A stretch of 64,000 nucleotides of DNA from Bradyrhizobium sp. ORS 285 (GTDB taxonomy: Bacteria; Pseudomonadota; Alphaproteobacteria; Rhizobiales; Xanthobacteraceae), in assembly GCF_900176205.1 (NCBI RefSeq), contig NZ_LT859959.1:2997001-3061000 (forward strand), read 5' to 3'. The stretch's first letter is position 1. Each line of letters starts with the position of its first letter. The notes beneath the pieces are model-generated. The model was not told the DNA's origin, did no database searches, and worked only from the letters and a program-made list of their open reading frames with translations. A program made the position numbers and the translations under genes. Shown here piece by piece: positions 52,297 to 62,145 of this stretch.

Positions 52297-54609
52297 TCAG
52301 GGATCGCTGCGCTGCGCGGCGGGGGGCGTTCCTGTTGAGACCACGAGCACCGGCACCTCCGACGCGGCGAGGACCGCGGCGATCATGGCACCGAAGTCGA
52401 GGGCCGCGCCCTGCAACCGGTCGACGCCAAGGACGATCAGGTCAGACTTGATCTTCGAGGCTTCGGCCAGGATGGCGATATCAGGTCCGACGTCGGCATC
52501 GGCAACGGCCGTGGTCACATCGAGGTCGTAGCGGCGCGCGGCCGCCGCATTGTCCGCGAGAACCTGGTCGGCGCGGTCTTTCTCCTCGCTTGTACGCCGC
52601 TCGTCGGCGCTGCCCTGCGTCGTCGAGACATAGAGCAGATGCAGCCGGGCAGGCCCGACATGCGCCAGCGCAATCGCCACCTCGGCGCCGCCACGCGAGA
52701 CGCCGCGCCCGGACACAGGCACCAGAATGCAGGCATCGCGCTGCGGCGCAGGACCGTCGGACGCTGCCGCCGGCGCAAGAGCAAGCGCCAGCGGGCCGTG
52801 GAAACCGGACGCGATCTCCTCGCAGGCCTCACTGAACCGGCCCTGCGGTGTCAGGCCGTCCTCGAGACCGATCAGCATCAGGTCGAAGCCCTTGCGCGCT
52901 TCGTTTTCGACCGCGTCGCGCAGGCCCGTTGTCGGTGTGAGCGTGGTCACATCGACGTCGACATTGCTCTCGGTCCGCTGAGCGCCTTGCTGTGCAGCGT
53001 CCTTGATGACGGCCTCGGACTGCAAAGGGCCGTCGACCGGGGCCCGGGCTACGTGCCGGATGCCTTCCACGTCGAGCACCGTGACCGGACGTCCGCCAGG
53101 GCCAGCCAGCAGTCCGGCGATGCGGGCGGCGAGCCGGCCGCTGCTGCTATCGTCAGCGGCCAGCAGCAGCCGCTCCAGGCCGCCGACGAAGCCGCTGCGC
53201 TCATGCGCCTCGCGCTCGAGCCGGGCCTGCTCGGAGCGGTCCGGCGGCAGCCGGCGCAGCGCAGCCCGTAGCATCGGCGGCATCGCCAGGGTGGTGAGGA
53301 TCGCCATGGTGACGATCATCGTGAACAGCGGCTGGCTGAGCACGCCGATCGAGAGCCCGATCGAGGCGATGATGACCTCGGTCGAGCCGCGCGCATTCAT
53401 GCCGCTGGCTAGCGCAAGCGACTCGCCCCGCGTCAGCCCGCCGAGCTTGCCGCCGGCCAGTGCGCCCGCGAACTTGCCGAGGCTTGCGATGACGACGAGC
53501 CCGGCGGTGAAGAGCAGCAGCTCGGGGGTGTGGAGCTGGATGAGGTCGGTACCGAGCCCGGCCAGGCCGAAGAACACGGGCATGAACAGGCTGGTGATCA
53601 GGCCGCGCAGCCGCTCGTCGATCTGCCGCGTCAGGATCGGGGATTCGCCCACCAGCACGCCGGTGACGAAGGCGCCGAGCACCGTGTGCACGCCGATCAA
53701 ATGGGTGATGAGCGCCATTACGCTCATCAGCAGCAGGATGACCGTGACGACCGGCGAGGCGCTGACCAGGTGATCATTGGCAAGGCGGATCAGGATGGAC
53801 ACCAGGCGCCGCCCGACCGTGAAGCTCAGACCGAGGAACACCAGCGTTCCCAACACGGACTGCGTGATGCCGCGCAGGTCGAGGCTGCCGCGGGAGGCGA
53901 GGCTGAAGATGACCGCGATGATGATCCAGCCCAGCGTGTCGTCGATGATCGCCGAGGCGACGATGATCTGGCCGACGTTGCGGCGCATGAAGTTCATCTC
54001 GCGGACCACGACGGCGACGATCTTGACCGATGAGATCGACAGCGCGGTGCCCAGAAACAGCGACGCGACCAGCCGCGCCTCGGGATGCGGAAGTAGCATC
54101 TCCGGCATCCATTGGCCGAGGGCGAAGCCGCAGGCGAAGGGGACGGCGATGCCGAACACTGAAATCGTCAGAGCGGGGCGGCCGACCTTGCGCACCAGCT
54201 TGAGGTCGACCTCCATGCCGGTGAGCAGCAGTAGCAACAGGATGCCGAACTGCGCGAGGCCCTCGATCATGGCCTGCTGGGCCGGCTCGTGCGGGAAGAT
54301 CGCGGCTTGAGCCGAAGGCCACAGCCAGCCGAGCAGCGAGGGCCCGAGCAGCAGGCCGCCCAAGAGCTCGCCGAGTACCGAGGGCTGGCCGATGCGCTGC
54401 ATCAGCTCGCCGAGGCCGCGGCCGACGCCGATCAGCAGGGCGACCTGGATCAGCAGCAGAACCTCGGAGCCGTGACCGGCTGCGCCAGCCTCGGCATGGG
54501 CTGCAGACACGGGCAGGGCGACGAACAGGCCAGTCCAGACGAGTGGTCGCCGCCACGCTTTGAGCGGCCAGCGCGCGATCAACCGGCGCCCACTCTGCCC
54601 TTGCCCCAT
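52297..54609 (-). CDS. CPA2-type cation/proton antiporter with C-terminal USP-like domains
   Basis: Protein of 770 aa. After a cleavable or anchor N-terminus come about 12 spans of the KefB/Na+-H+ antiporter fold, including the signature SAIIDDTLGWIIIAVIF with the paired Asp, and SGMNARGSTEVIIASIGLS. Residues about 480-770 form two universal-stress-protein-like domains (RDACILVPVSGRG; SKIKSDLIVLGVDRLQG) that may bind nucleotide and regulate transport. It probably exchanges K+ or Na+ for protons. It has no KefF- or KefG-like partner nearby. Confidence 0.87.
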   Translation of the reverse strand: MGQGQSGRRLIARWPLKAWRRPLVWTGLFVALPVSAAHAEAGAAGHGSEVLLLIQVALLIGVGRGLGELMQRIGQPSVLGELLGGLLLGPSLLGWLWPSAQAAIFPHEPAQQAMIEGLAQFGILLLLLLTGMEVDLKLVRKVGRPALTISVFGIAVPFACGFALGQWMPEMLLPHPEARLVASLFLGTALSISSVKIVAVVVREMNFMRRNVGQIIVASAIIDDTLGWIIIAVIFSLASRGSLDLRGITQSVLGTLVFLGLSFTVGRRLVSILIRLANDHLVSASPVVTVILLLMSVMALITHLIGVHTVLGAFVTGVLVGESPILTRQIDERLRGLITSLFMPVFFGLAGLGTDLIQLHTPELLLFTAGLVVIASLGKFAGALAGGKLGGLTRGESLALASGMNARGSTEVIIASIGLSIGVLSQPLFTMIVTMAILTTLAMPPMLRAALRRLPPDRSEQARLEREAHERSGFVGGLERLLLAADDSSSGRLAARIAGLLAGPGGRPVTVLDVEGIRHVARAPVDGPLQSEAVIKDAAQQGAQRTESNVDVDVTTLTPTTGLRDAVENEARKGFDLMLIGLEDGLTPQGRFSEACEEIASGFHGPLALALAPAAASDGPAPQRDACILVPVSGRGVSRGGAEVAIALAHVGPARLHLLYVSTTQGSADERRTSEEKDRADQVLADNAAAARRYDLDVTTAVADADVGPDIAILAEASKIKSDLIVLGVDRLQGAALDFGAMIAAVLAASEVPVLVVSTGTPPAAQRSDP

Positions 54610-54727
54610 CAGCGCCTCGGTGTCGCATCTCCCGCCATTCGGGAGGGGCTAAGGCGCCTATGACGAATATGTTCCAGCCTGCAATGGCCGCCGATCGAGC
54701 CGCCGGTAGAAAGGCTAGACAAACGCA

Positions 54728-54779
54728 CGAAACAATCCAGCGCCAGATTGTCCCCACGACCGGGCACTGGATTGTTTCG
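54728..54779. repeat. Hairpin repeat, CGAAACAATCCAG family
   Basis: CGAAACAATCCAG at 54,728-54,740 is exactly complementary to 54,767-54,779. It is a variant of the GAAGCAATCCAGG repeats at 23.6 and 35.1 kb. It lies downstream of the H1-like gene and could stabilise its transcript end; there is no U-run for termination. Confidence 0.7.
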
Positions 54780-54830
54780 CCGAACCGGCCAGACGGGCGA
54801 TGGCTTGCCCTCAGGCCGCACCAAGCGAGG

Positions 54831-55124
54831 TTAGCGCTTGGCCTTCTTCGTCTTCTTGGCCGCCTTCTTGGTGGCCTTCTTCGCCGTCTTCTTTGCAGCC
54901 TTCTTGGCGGCTTTCTTCACGGTCTTCTTCGCAGTCTTCTTGGCCGACGTCTTGGTCGCGACCTTCTTGGCCTTCGCGGCGGCCCGCTTGGGAGCGGCTT
55001 TCTTGGCAGCCTTCTTCGAGGCCCGCTTCGCCTTCGGCGCAGCGGCAGTCACTGGATCCGTCGCAGGCTCGGGCGGGGTGCCCGGAGCGGCGATGGTCGG
55101 GTCGGTGAGTGTGGTGTCGTCCAT
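54831..55124 (-). CDS. Histone-H1-like Lys/Ala-rich protein
   Basis: Protein of 97 aa. After an acidic, Pro-rich leader of about 35 residues, the rest is Lys/Ala/Thr repeats (KKAAKKTAKK type) ending in TKKAKR. This composition matches bacterial H1-like proteins that bind DNA without sequence specificity. It lies 70 bases downstream of a photolyase gene on the same strand, so the two may be co-expressed. Low-complexity composition limits assignment. Confidence 0.7.
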   Translation of the reverse strand: MDDTTLTDPTIAAPGTPPEPATDPVTAAAPKAKRASKKAAKKAAPKRAAAKAKKVATKTSAKKTAKKTVKKAAKKAAKKTAKKATKKAAKKTKKAKR

Positions 55125-55194
55125 ATCGGTCCCCCGATCTGTTGGAAACCCTATGACGATAGCTGGATTCTCCGTGCTGTCAAAGTGAGCGCAA

Positions 55195-56640
55195 CTAATC
55201 ACTTGTGCGCAAGCTCGCATAGGCCGCCAGCGCCCGCTCGCGCCCCCGCTTGTGATCGATGGTTGGCGCGGGGTAGGAGCGTCCCAGCGTCACGCCGGCC
55301 TCGGCGAGCTCGAGCGGCTTTGCCGCCCAGGGTTGGTGGATCAGGCTGGCGGGCAGGCGCGCGAGCTCGGGAACCCAGCGCCGCACATAGCTGCCGCTGG
55401 CGTCGAACTTCTCGCCCTGCAGCACGGGATTGAAGACGCGGAAATAGGGGGCGGCATCGGCGCCGGAGCCGGCGACCCACTGCCAGCTCGCGGGGTTGCT
55501 GCCGGGGTCGGCGTCGACCAACGTGTCCCAGAACCACTGTTCGCCCTGCCGCCAGTCGATCAGCAGGTGCTTCACCAGCAGCGAGGCGGCGACCATGCGG
55601 ACGCGGTTGTGCATGCTGCCGGTGTGCCAGAGCTCGCGCATCCCGGCATCGACGATCGGATAGCCGGTCTGGCCGCGCTGCCAGGCCGTCAGCGCGGCGT
55701 CATCCTGGGTCCACGGAAAGGCGTCGAAGGTCGGCTGCAGGTTGCGGGTGGCGAGGTCGGGATTGTTGTAGAGCAGGTGGCGGCTGAACTCGCGCCAGCC
55801 GACCTCGCTCAGGAACTTGTCGATCCCCTTCGCCAAAGCCGGTCTCTCCTCTGCGGCGAAGCGCGCGGCGTGAAAGATCTGGCGCGGGCTGATTTCGCCG
55901 AACCGTAAATGGGGCGACAGCCGCGAGGTGGCCTCGACGTCCGGACGGTCGCGGTCGGCTGCGTAGGTCCCGACAGAGCTCGTGAGGAAGTCGTTCAGCC
56001 GCTGCTGGGCAGCGCGCTCGCCGGCCTGCCATGTCGCGCGCAGGCCGCCCGCCCAATCCGGCCGGGTCGGCTCCAGCGCCAGTTCGTCGACCGCAAGGCT
56101 CGCGATCCCCGGCACCGGCGGCAGCCGCACCGGCATCGGCAACGGCTTCGGCGGATCGCCCAGCGCCAGCACGCGTTTCCAGAACGGGGTGAACACGCGC
56201 GGGCCACGGCCATCCTTGCCGCGCATCTCGGCGGGATCGACCAGCAGGTCATCAGCAAACACGCGCGACGTGACGCCGATCTCGCCGAGCGCGGCTTCCA
56301 CGCGCTCTGCGACGGCGCGCGGGCCGCGCTGCGCGACGTCGTTCCAGTAAACCGCGCCGGCCTTGGTCTCGCGTGCCAACTGGCTGAGCACCGTCGCTGC
56401 CGGCCCGCGGCGGATCACCAGATCGGCCCCGAGCGACTGCAACTCTATGCGGAGTGCACGCAGCGATTGCGCCAGCCACCATCGCGTCGCTCCTCCAAGT
56501 GGACGAAGTCCCGGACTCTCCTGATCGTAGATGTAACTACAAACAACCGGCACGCCGGCCTGGGCTGCGGTATACAACGCGGGGTGGTCAGAAAGTCGCA
56601 GGCTCTCGCGAAACCATACGATGATAGGGGTGGGAGCCAT
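55195..56640 (-). CDS. phr: Deoxyribodipyrimidine photolyase (cryptochrome/photolyase family)
   Basis: DNA repair flavoprotein of 481 aa, the usual length. The N-terminal antenna domain starts IIVWFRESLRLSDHPAL. The FAD-binding helical domain has LSPHLRFGEISPRQIFHAAR, VGWREFSRHLLYNNPDL, GYPIVDAGMRELWHTG and SMHNRVRMVAASLLVKHLLI, then DADPGSNPASWQWVAGSG. All FAD and substrate motifs are intact. It uses blue light to split pyrimidine dimers; the antenna is probably folate-type. The ribosome site is weak. Confidence 0.92.
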   Translation of the reverse strand: MAPTPIIVWFRESLRLSDHPALYTAAQAGVPVVCSYIYDQESPGLRPLGGATRWWLAQSLRALRIELQSLGADLVIRRGPAATVLSQLARETKAGAVYWNDVAQRGPRAVAERVEAALGEIGVTSRVFADDLLVDPAEMRGKDGRGPRVFTPFWKRVLALGDPPKPLPMPVRLPPVPGIASLAVDELALEPTRPDWAGGLRATWQAGERAAQQRLNDFLTSSVGTYAADRDRPDVEATSRLSPHLRFGEISPRQIFHAARFAAEERPALAKGIDKFLSEVGWREFSRHLLYNNPDLATRNLQPTFDAFPWTQDDAALTAWQRGQTGYPIVDAGMRELWHTGSMHNRVRMVAASLLVKHLLIDWRQGEQWFWDTLVDADPGSNPASWQWVAGSGADAAPYFRVFNPVLQGEKFDASGSYVRRWVPELARLPASLIHQPWAAKPLELAEAGVTLGRSYPAPTIDHKRGRERALAAYASLRTSD

Positions 56641-56765
56641 GCTCAGGTATCTTATTGCTGCCTTTTGAGGGGATGTCCGTATTCTTCCTGCCGGAAAATA
56701 ATCGGATGGAAACGAAGTACGGGCACTTTGAGATTTAGTTGCAGTTCCCTCGGAAGGTTTCTGAC

Positions 56766-58469
56766 GTGTCCGTCAAGTTGAAGCTCGGCACCAAGGCGCT
56801 GATCGGCGCCGTTGTCGTCATTGCGCTGAACACGGCCCTCGTGGTCGGCGCGGCCTACTGGTCTCTCACCAACGATTTTGCGGATCGCGCCAAGCGCGAC
56901 ATCGAAGGGAATCTGCGCACCTTCGCCCTGACTTTCGCTGAAACGTTCAAGGACGCCAAGGTCAGCGTGCAGAACGGCGCCGTCACACGCATCGAGATTC
57001 CCGCAATCCCCGAGATCAAGGATCATGCCATCGTCGACCGCGCGGTGTCCTATGTCGGCGGCAGCGCGACCTTGTTTGTTGTCGACGACAGCGGCCAGTT
57101 CGTGCGCCGCTCGACCAATGTGAAGAAGGAGAATGGCGATCGCGCCGTTGGCACGCAACTCGCCGCTGATCATCCCGCGCAGGCGCTGCTGCGCCGGGGC
57201 GAAGCCTATAAGGGACCGGCCACGCTGTTCGGCAAGCCGTTCATGACCGCCTATTTCCCCGTCACCAACCCCGCTGGCAAGGTGACTGGCATCCTCTATG
57301 TCGGCGTGCCGATGGCCGAGCTCGACGCGATGCTGGCGCAGGCGATGCAGACCATGATCATCGCTGCCGTGGTCGCCGCGCTGCTGGTGCTCGCCCTGAC
57401 CATGCTCGCCGTGAGCCGCGTCACGAAGCCGCTGAGTGCCGTGACGGAGGCGCTGACTGCGATCGCCGAGGGACGCGAGAATGTCGACATCAAGTCGGAT
57501 GAGCGCGGCGACGAGATCGGCGAGATCGCCCGCAGCTTGGTCGTGTTCCGCAGCGCCGCCAGCGAGCGGCGTCGGATGCGCGAGGAGCAGGCGGCGGCCG
57601 CAACGGCCGCGGTCGAGCAGCGCAAGGCCGAGCTGCAGCGCTTCGTGGATTCGTTCCAGGCCAGCATCGGCGGCATCATCGACAACGTGCTGACCTCGTC
57701 GGGCGAGTTCGAGCGCGAGGCGCGACAGCTCACCCAGACCGCGCGCACCACTGCCGATCTGTCGGGACAGTCGGCCGGCGCCTCCGAGACCGCCTCCGAG
57801 CATGTCCGCACCGCGGCGGCGGCGTCCGACGAGCTGTCCGGCTCGATCGCCGAGATCATCCGCCGGGTGCAGGAATCCAACGCCATCGCTGCCGAGGCGG
57901 TCAAGCAGGCCACCGCGACCGACCAGCGCATCAAGGAGCTGTCGGATGCCGGCAACCGCATCGGCGACGTCGTCAAGCTGATCACCTCGATTGCCGAGCA
58001 GACCAATCTGCTGGCGCTCAACGCCACCATCGAGGCCGCCCGCGCCGGCGATGCCGGTCGCGGCTTCGCGGTCGTCGCCCAGGAGGTCAAGACGCTCGCC
58101 GGCCAGACCGCCAAGGCGACCGAGGAGATCTCCAGCCAGATCGCCAACATGCAGACCGTGACGCAGGAATCGGTCGATGCGATCAAGGCGATCGGCTCGA
58201 CCATCGAGCGCATCAACGAGATCGCGGCGTCGATCTCGGGCGCGGTCGAACTGCAGCGCGCCGCCACCCAGAACATCACCCAGAGCGTCCGCTCGGCCGC
58301 GAGCGGCACCGCCGAGGTCGTCAACAACATCCGCAGCGCGGCGCGCGGGGCGGGCGAGACCGGCGAAAGCTCGAACCGGATGTTCGCCTCGGCGCAGGCG
58401 CTGTCCGGCGAGAGCCTGCGGCTCAAGGCCGAGGTGCAGAAGTTCCTCGACGGCATGCGCGCGGCCTGA
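56766..58469 (+). CDS. Methyl-accepting chemotaxis protein with single-Cache-type sensor
   Basis: Chemoreceptor of 567 aa with a GTG start (CGGAAGG nine bases upstream). TM1 is residues about 8-30, a periplasmic sCache-type domain spans 31-195 ([18 protein letters not shown], then [20 protein letters not shown]), and TM2 is 197-218. HAMP runs to about 275, followed by the coiled-coil signalling domain with the tip [18 protein letters not shown] at 411 and [13 protein letters not shown]. There is no C-terminal CheR-tethering pentapeptide. The ligand is unknown, and no che genes lie nearby. Confidence 0.9.
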   Translation: MSVKLKLGTKALIGAVVVIALNTALVVGAAYWSLTNDFADRAKRDIEGNLRTFALTFAETFKDAKVSVQNGAVTRIEIPAIPEIKDHAIVDRAVSYVGGSATLFVVDDSGQFVRRSTNVKKENGDRAVGTQLAADHPAQALLRRGEAYKGPATLFGKPFMTAYFPVTNPAGKVTGILYVGVPMAELDAMLAQAMQTMIIAAVVAALLVLALTMLAVSRVTKPLSAVTEALTAIAEGRENVDIKSDERGDEIGEIARSLVVFRSAASERRRMREEQAAAATAAVEQRKAELQRFVDSFQASIGGIIDNVLTSSGEFEREARQLTQTARTTADLSGQSAGASETASEHVRTAAAASDELSGSIAEIIRRVQESNAIAAEAVKQATATDQRIKELSDAGNRIGDVVKLITSIAEQTNLLALNATIEAARAGDAGRGFAVVAQEVKTLAGQTAKATEEISSQIANMQTVTQESVDAIKAIGSTIERINEIAASISGAVELQRAATQNITQSVRSAASGTAEVVNNIRSAARGAGETGESSNRMFASAQALSGESLRLKAEVQKFLDGMRAA

Positions 58470-58478
58470 CATCGCTGC

Positions 58479-59783
58479 TCACCCGTAGAGCAGCCTTGGC
58501 AGGATCGTCACGATGCCCGGGAATAGCGTGAGCAGCAGCACGAAGGCCACCATGATGGCGAGGTAGGGCGCGGTGACGCGGGCGATGTAGCCGAGGCCGT
58601 CCTCCGTCAGGCCCTGGATCACGAACAGGTTGAAGCCGACCGGCGGCGTGATCTGGGCCATCTCGACCGCGAGCACCAGGAAGATCCCGAACCACACCTC
58701 GTCGAAGCCCGCGCCCTTCACGATCGGCAGCACGATCGGCAGGGTCATCACGATCATCGAGAAGCCGTCGAGGAAACAGCCGAGGATCAAATAGAACACG
58801 ATCAGGACCACGATCAGCATGAACGGCGACAGGCCGAGGCCCTTGACGAAGGCGGCGACCGCCTGGGGAATGCCGAGAAACGCCGCGGCGTTGCCGAGGA
58901 TCGAAGCGCCGAGTACGATCAGTGCGATCATCGAGCAGGTGATGACCGAACCGATCATCACGTCGCGGATGACCTGCTGCGACAGCGCTCCCTGGAAGAA
59001 CGCCACCAGCGCCGCGCCGAGCACGCCGACGGCGGCGGCCTCCGACGGGGTCGCGAGGCCGCCATACATCGAGCCGAGCACGCAGGCGATCAGGAACAGG
59101 GCCGGCGCCAGGTCCTTCAGCGCGGCGAAGCGCTCGGCCCACGGCACCTGCGAGAGCTGCGCCTCGGCGTTCGGCACCATCGCAGGCTTGAGCGTGGTGT
59201 GCAGCATCACCCAGCCCATGAAGGTCGCGGCGAGTAGCAGGCCCGGCAGCACGCCGGCGGTGAACAGTTTCAGGATCGAGACGTCGCCGAGCACGCCGTA
59301 GATGATCATGATGTTCGACGGCGGGATCAGGAAGCCGAGCGTGCCGGCGCCGGCGAGCGAGCCGATCGCGATGTCGCGCGAATAGCCGCGGCGCAGGAGC
59401 TCGTTGAGCGACATCCGGCCGATGACCTGCGTGGTCGCCGCCGACGAGCCGGAGATCGCGGCGAAGATGGTGCAGCCGATGACGTTGACGTGCAGCAGGC
59501 GGCCCGGCAGCAGGCCGGCCCAGGGCGCGAGGCCTTGGAAGAGCGAGCGCGACAGCCGGGTGCGGAACAGCAGCTCGCCCATCAGGATGAACAGCGGCAG
59601 CGCCAGCAGCTCCTGGGTGGTCAGGATGTTCCAGGCATATTGCGGAAGCAGCTTGTCCAGCGGGATCGAGCGGAACATCGCCAACAGCAATGTCGCGGTG
59701 AAGGCGAGCGTGAGCCCGATCCACAGGCCGCCGGCCAGCAGCGCGAACAGGATGACGAAGAGGGCGATGACTTCGATGGTCAT
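58479..59783 (-). CDS. dctM: TRAP transporter large permease, DctM type
   Basis: Integral membrane subunit of 434 aa with 12-13 spans. Motifs include LLPQYAWNILTTQELLALPL, FAAISGSSAATTQVIG and LGFLIPPSNIMIIYGVLGDV, with QITPPVGFNLFVIQGLT near the end. It moves solute driven by a sodium gradient together with the small permease and binding protein encoded upstream, but a 394-base repeat block lies between it and the small-permease gene. No clear ribosome site is seen before the ATG. Confidence 0.92.
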   Translation of the reverse strand: MTIEVIALFVILFALLAGGLWIGLTLAFTATLLLAMFRSIPLDKLLPQYAWNILTTQELLALPLFILMGELLFRTRLSRSLFQGLAPWAGLLPGRLLHVNVIGCTIFAAISGSSAATTQVIGRMSLNELLRRGYSRDIAIGSLAGAGTLGFLIPPSNIMIIYGVLGDVSILKLFTAGVLPGLLLAATFMGWVMLHTTLKPAMVPNAEAQLSQVPWAERFAALKDLAPALFLIACVLGSMYGGLATPSEAAAVGVLGAALVAFFQGALSQQVIRDVMIGSVITCSMIALIVLGASILGNAAAFLGIPQAVAAFVKGLGLSPFMLIVVLIVFYLILGCFLDGFSMIVMTLPIVLPIVKGAGFDEVWFGIFLVLAVEMAQITPPVGFNLFVIQGLTEDGLGYIARVTAPYLAIMVAFVLLLTLFPGIVTILPRLLYG

Positions 59784-59903
59784 GGGGAGGGGGAGTCCGC
59801 GGTGAGGAGGGCGGGCGGGAGTGGTCGGGCGGAGGACCAGCCGAGCGCGGGATGAGACGTTGTATGGGTCAGGTGCGCACAGTGCTGGCGGCGCGGGCGG
59901 TGC

Positions 59904-60231
59904 AACCTCGCCCCGCTTGCGGGGAGAGGTCGGATTGCATCGTTAGATGCAATCCGGGTGAGGGGGGCTCTCCGCACGGTCGGTGGGTGTGGCTGCCCCT
60001 CACCCCAACCCTCTCCCCGTAAGGACGGGGAGAGGGGGCGCACCGTTTGCGGGGCGACGATCGTGCGGCGCGCGCGGTGTAACCTCGCCCCGCTTGCGGG
60101 GAGAGGTCGGATTGCATCGTTAGATGCAATCCGGGTGAGGGGGGCTCTCCGCACGGTCGGTGCTCGTGGCTGCCCCTCACCCCAACCCTCTCCCCGCAAG
60201 AGCGGGGCGAGGGAGCGCACCGTCTGCGGGG
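59904..60231 (+). repeat. Tandem duplication of a 177-bp palindromic repeat
   Basis: AACCTCGCCCCGCTTGCGGG begins at 59,904 and again at 60,081. Each unit contains the GGATTGCATC/GATGCAATCC hairpin, GGGTGAGGGGGGCTCTCCGC and CCCTCACCCCAACCCTCTCC. The two units differ at only a few positions, mainly GGGTGTG versus CTCGTG and the final loop. They occupy most of the 484-base gap-plus-flank between the TRAP small and large permease genes; no gene lies there. Confidence 0.9.
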
Positions 60232-60267
60232 TGAGAGCTCGCATCGTTTCGATGAGTTTTCGCGCCC

Positions 60268-60873
60268 TCATTCGACCGGCGACGCCTTCATGCGGTGGTC
60301 TTCCAGCGGCAGTCCGAGCGCCGCTTGAATCGCCCGGGCTAGGAATTGCAGCGTCAGCAGCAGCATGCCGAACGTCACGACGGCCTGCGGAAACCACAGC
60401 GGGGTGTCGCTCGAGGTCGAGACCTGGCCGCGGATGAAGGAGCTCCAGGCGAACTTCGTCATCGCCGAGGTCAGGAACGCCATGAAGGCGAAGCCGGCGG
60501 CGGCAGCCAGCACCTCCAACGCGCGCTGCAGTGGGGCGGGCACGTTCTTCAGCAGCAGCACTACGCGGATGTGGCCGCCGACCCGCAACGTCATGGCGGC
60601 GCCGAAGGTGAACGAGGCCGCCATCAGATAGGACGAGTATTCCCAGGCGATCGAGATCGTCGGCGGGAAGAACGGCAGCACATTCGATAGCGCCCGCGTC
60701 GTCACCTCCGCCAGCATCAGGCACGTCAGTGTTAGCAGGCAGCCGCCGCCGATCCAGCCGTCGAGCCGGCCGAGCCGGTCGATGACATCGAGCAGGATGC
60801 GCAGCGGCGCGGGGGCCGCTGCATTGAGGCTCGCCCGATCGGCCGGCGAGGTGGCTTGCGCGATCTCAGCCAC
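60268..60873 (-). CDS. dctQ: TRAP transporter small permease, DctQ type
   Basis: Four-span membrane protein of 201 aa (LTCLMLAEVTTRALSNVLPF; YLMAASFTFGAAMTLRVGGH; QAVVTFGMLLLTLQFLARAI), as in DctQ subunits. GTG is the start; it overlaps the binding-protein stop by 8 bases (GTGGCTGA), so expression is coupled to that gene. The N-terminal cytoplasmic stretch is longer than in short DctQ proteins. Confidence 0.85.
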   Translation of the reverse strand: MAEIAQATSPADRASLNAAAPAPLRILLDVIDRLGRLDGWIGGGCLLTLTCLMLAEVTTRALSNVLPFFPPTISIAWEYSSYLMAASFTFGAAMTLRVGGHIRVVLLLKNVPAPLQRALEVLAAAAGFAFMAFLTSAMTKFAWSSFIRGQVSTSSDTPLWFPQAVVTFGMLLLTLQFLARAIQAALGLPLEDHRMKASPVE

Positions 60874-61867
60874 GCTTCATCTCGGCGAGATAGGCCTTCA
60901 CCGGCGCCTCGGCCGCGGGTACGCGCTTCAGGAAGGCTTCCATCTGCGGCGCGGTCTTGGCACGGATCTCCGTCATCATTGCATCCGAGACCGGCACGAC
61001 TTCCATGCCGCCTTCCTTGAGGCGGTTGAGGCTGTCGACGTCGGCCTTGACCGAGTTGGCCCAGAACGTCGGCTCCATCTTGGCGGCGATGTCGCTGATG
61101 ATCTTCTGCTGCTCCGGCGTCAGCGCCTTCCAGGAATCCAGGTTCACGTTGAGCATCTGCGACGACCACACATGGTTGGTCGGGTAGACGTATTTGAGAA
61201 ACTCCCAGAACTTGCCGTCGACGCCCGACACCGACGAGGTCGAGACGCCGGCGACCGCGCCGGAGGCCAGAGCCGGAATGGTCTCGCCCCAGGGGATCAT
61301 GACCGCGGCCATGCCGATGGCGTTGAGCATGTCGACCGCGTTCTTGTCGGGCACGCGGATCTTGATGTTCTTCAGCCCGGCGACATCGGTCGTCTTGACC
61401 TTCAGATGCAGATACTGCGTCGGCCACGGCACGATGTAGAGGATCTTCTGGTTGTTGCGGGCGGCGATCTTGTCGTATTCGGGCCGGACATATTTGTGCA
61501 GCGCCTTGACCTCGTCGACGGAGCCCGCGAGGAACGGAATGCTCTCCACGCCCATAAAGGGCTCATCGCCGACCTGCTGGATGTTGAGCACGTCCGCCAG
61601 TGGCACGAGGCCGTCGCGCACGGCGCGCAGATGCTCGGGGCCCTTGAAGCCGAGCTGACCGCCGGCCTTCACGGTGATGTTGACGGCGCCATTGGTCTGC
61701 TTCTTCACCTCCTCGGCGAAGGCCATCGCATTCTGGGTGTGGAAGTTGGCCTCCGGCCAGACCGTGGACATGTCCCAGTTGGTGGTGGCGGCGCGGGCGC
61801 GCGTCGAGAGCTGGGTCGCTGCGAGCAGGGTGGCTGCGCCTGCGGTGAATTTGCGTCGCGTGATCAT
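60866..61867 (-). CDS. dctP: TRAP transporter substrate-binding protein, DctP type, Tat-exported
   Basis: Periplasmic protein of 333 aa. A twin-arginine signal (TRRKFTAGAATLLAATQLST) precedes the DctP fold (NFHTQNAMAFAEEVKKQTNG; DVAGLKNIKIRVPDKNAVDM; MAAVMIPWGETIPALASGAV). The RVPD Arg normally binds a substrate carboxylate, so an organic acid is likely. GCGGAGA precedes the ATG. It is the first TRAP gene, 278 bases after a hydantoinase B gene on the same strand. Confidence 0.9.
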   Translation of the reverse strand: MITRRKFTAGAATLLAATQLSTRARAATTNWDMSTVWPEANFHTQNAMAFAEEVKKQTNGAVNITVKAGGQLGFKGPEHLRAVRDGLVPLADVLNIQQVGDEPFMGVESIPFLAGSVDEVKALHKYVRPEYDKIAARNNQKILYIVPWPTQYLHLKVKTTDVAGLKNIKIRVPDKNAVDMLNAIGMAAVMIPWGETIPALASGAVAGVSTSSVSGVDGKFWEFLKYVYPTNHVWSSQMLNVNLDSWKALTPEQQKIISDIAAKMEPTFWANSVKADVDSLNRLKEGGMEVVPVSDAMMTEIRAKTAPQMEAFLKRVPAAEAPVKAYLAEMKRG

Positions 61868-62008
61868 GAGAGTCTCCGCTTCGTTGCTGAGCTAAGGGAA
61901 ATGGAAGAGGCTTGGCCAGCAGTCTGGTTGCGGCCATCCTTCGAGACGCCCGCCTGCGGCGGGCTCCTCAGGATGAGGGCACGTTGCGCGGCCAGATGCT
62001 GATCCTCT

Positions 62009-62038
62009 CCATGAACACGCCGGTTGGCGTGTTCATGG
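62009..62038. repeat. Perfect 13-bp hairpin between hyuB and dctP
   Basis: CCATGAACACGCC and GGCGTGTTCATGG flank a 4-base loop. There is no U-run in either direction. It is nested in a larger repeat (GAGACGCCCGCCTGCGGCGG, CCTCATGGTGAGGAG) that fills the 278-base gap. It could attenuate or process the message between the hydantoinase and transporter genes. Confidence 0.7.
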
Positions 62039-62145
62039 TCTGTGTGCAGGACCCGCTTGGGTGCCAAAACCTCATGGTGAGGAGCGCCGCTCTTGCGGCG
62101 CGTCTCGAACCATGAGGCCACGATTGTTTCAACGGGCATGAGATC

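Noticed and set aside
59904..60231. CRISPR-like array suggested by repeated units
   Set aside because: Only two units, each 177 bp and internally palindromic, with no spacer structure and no cas genes in the window.
59780..60724. Large minus-strand frame across the tandem repeat and dctQ
   Set aside because: It contains the 177-bp unit twice, so its repeats are a product of the DNA repeat; dctQ is the supported gene there.
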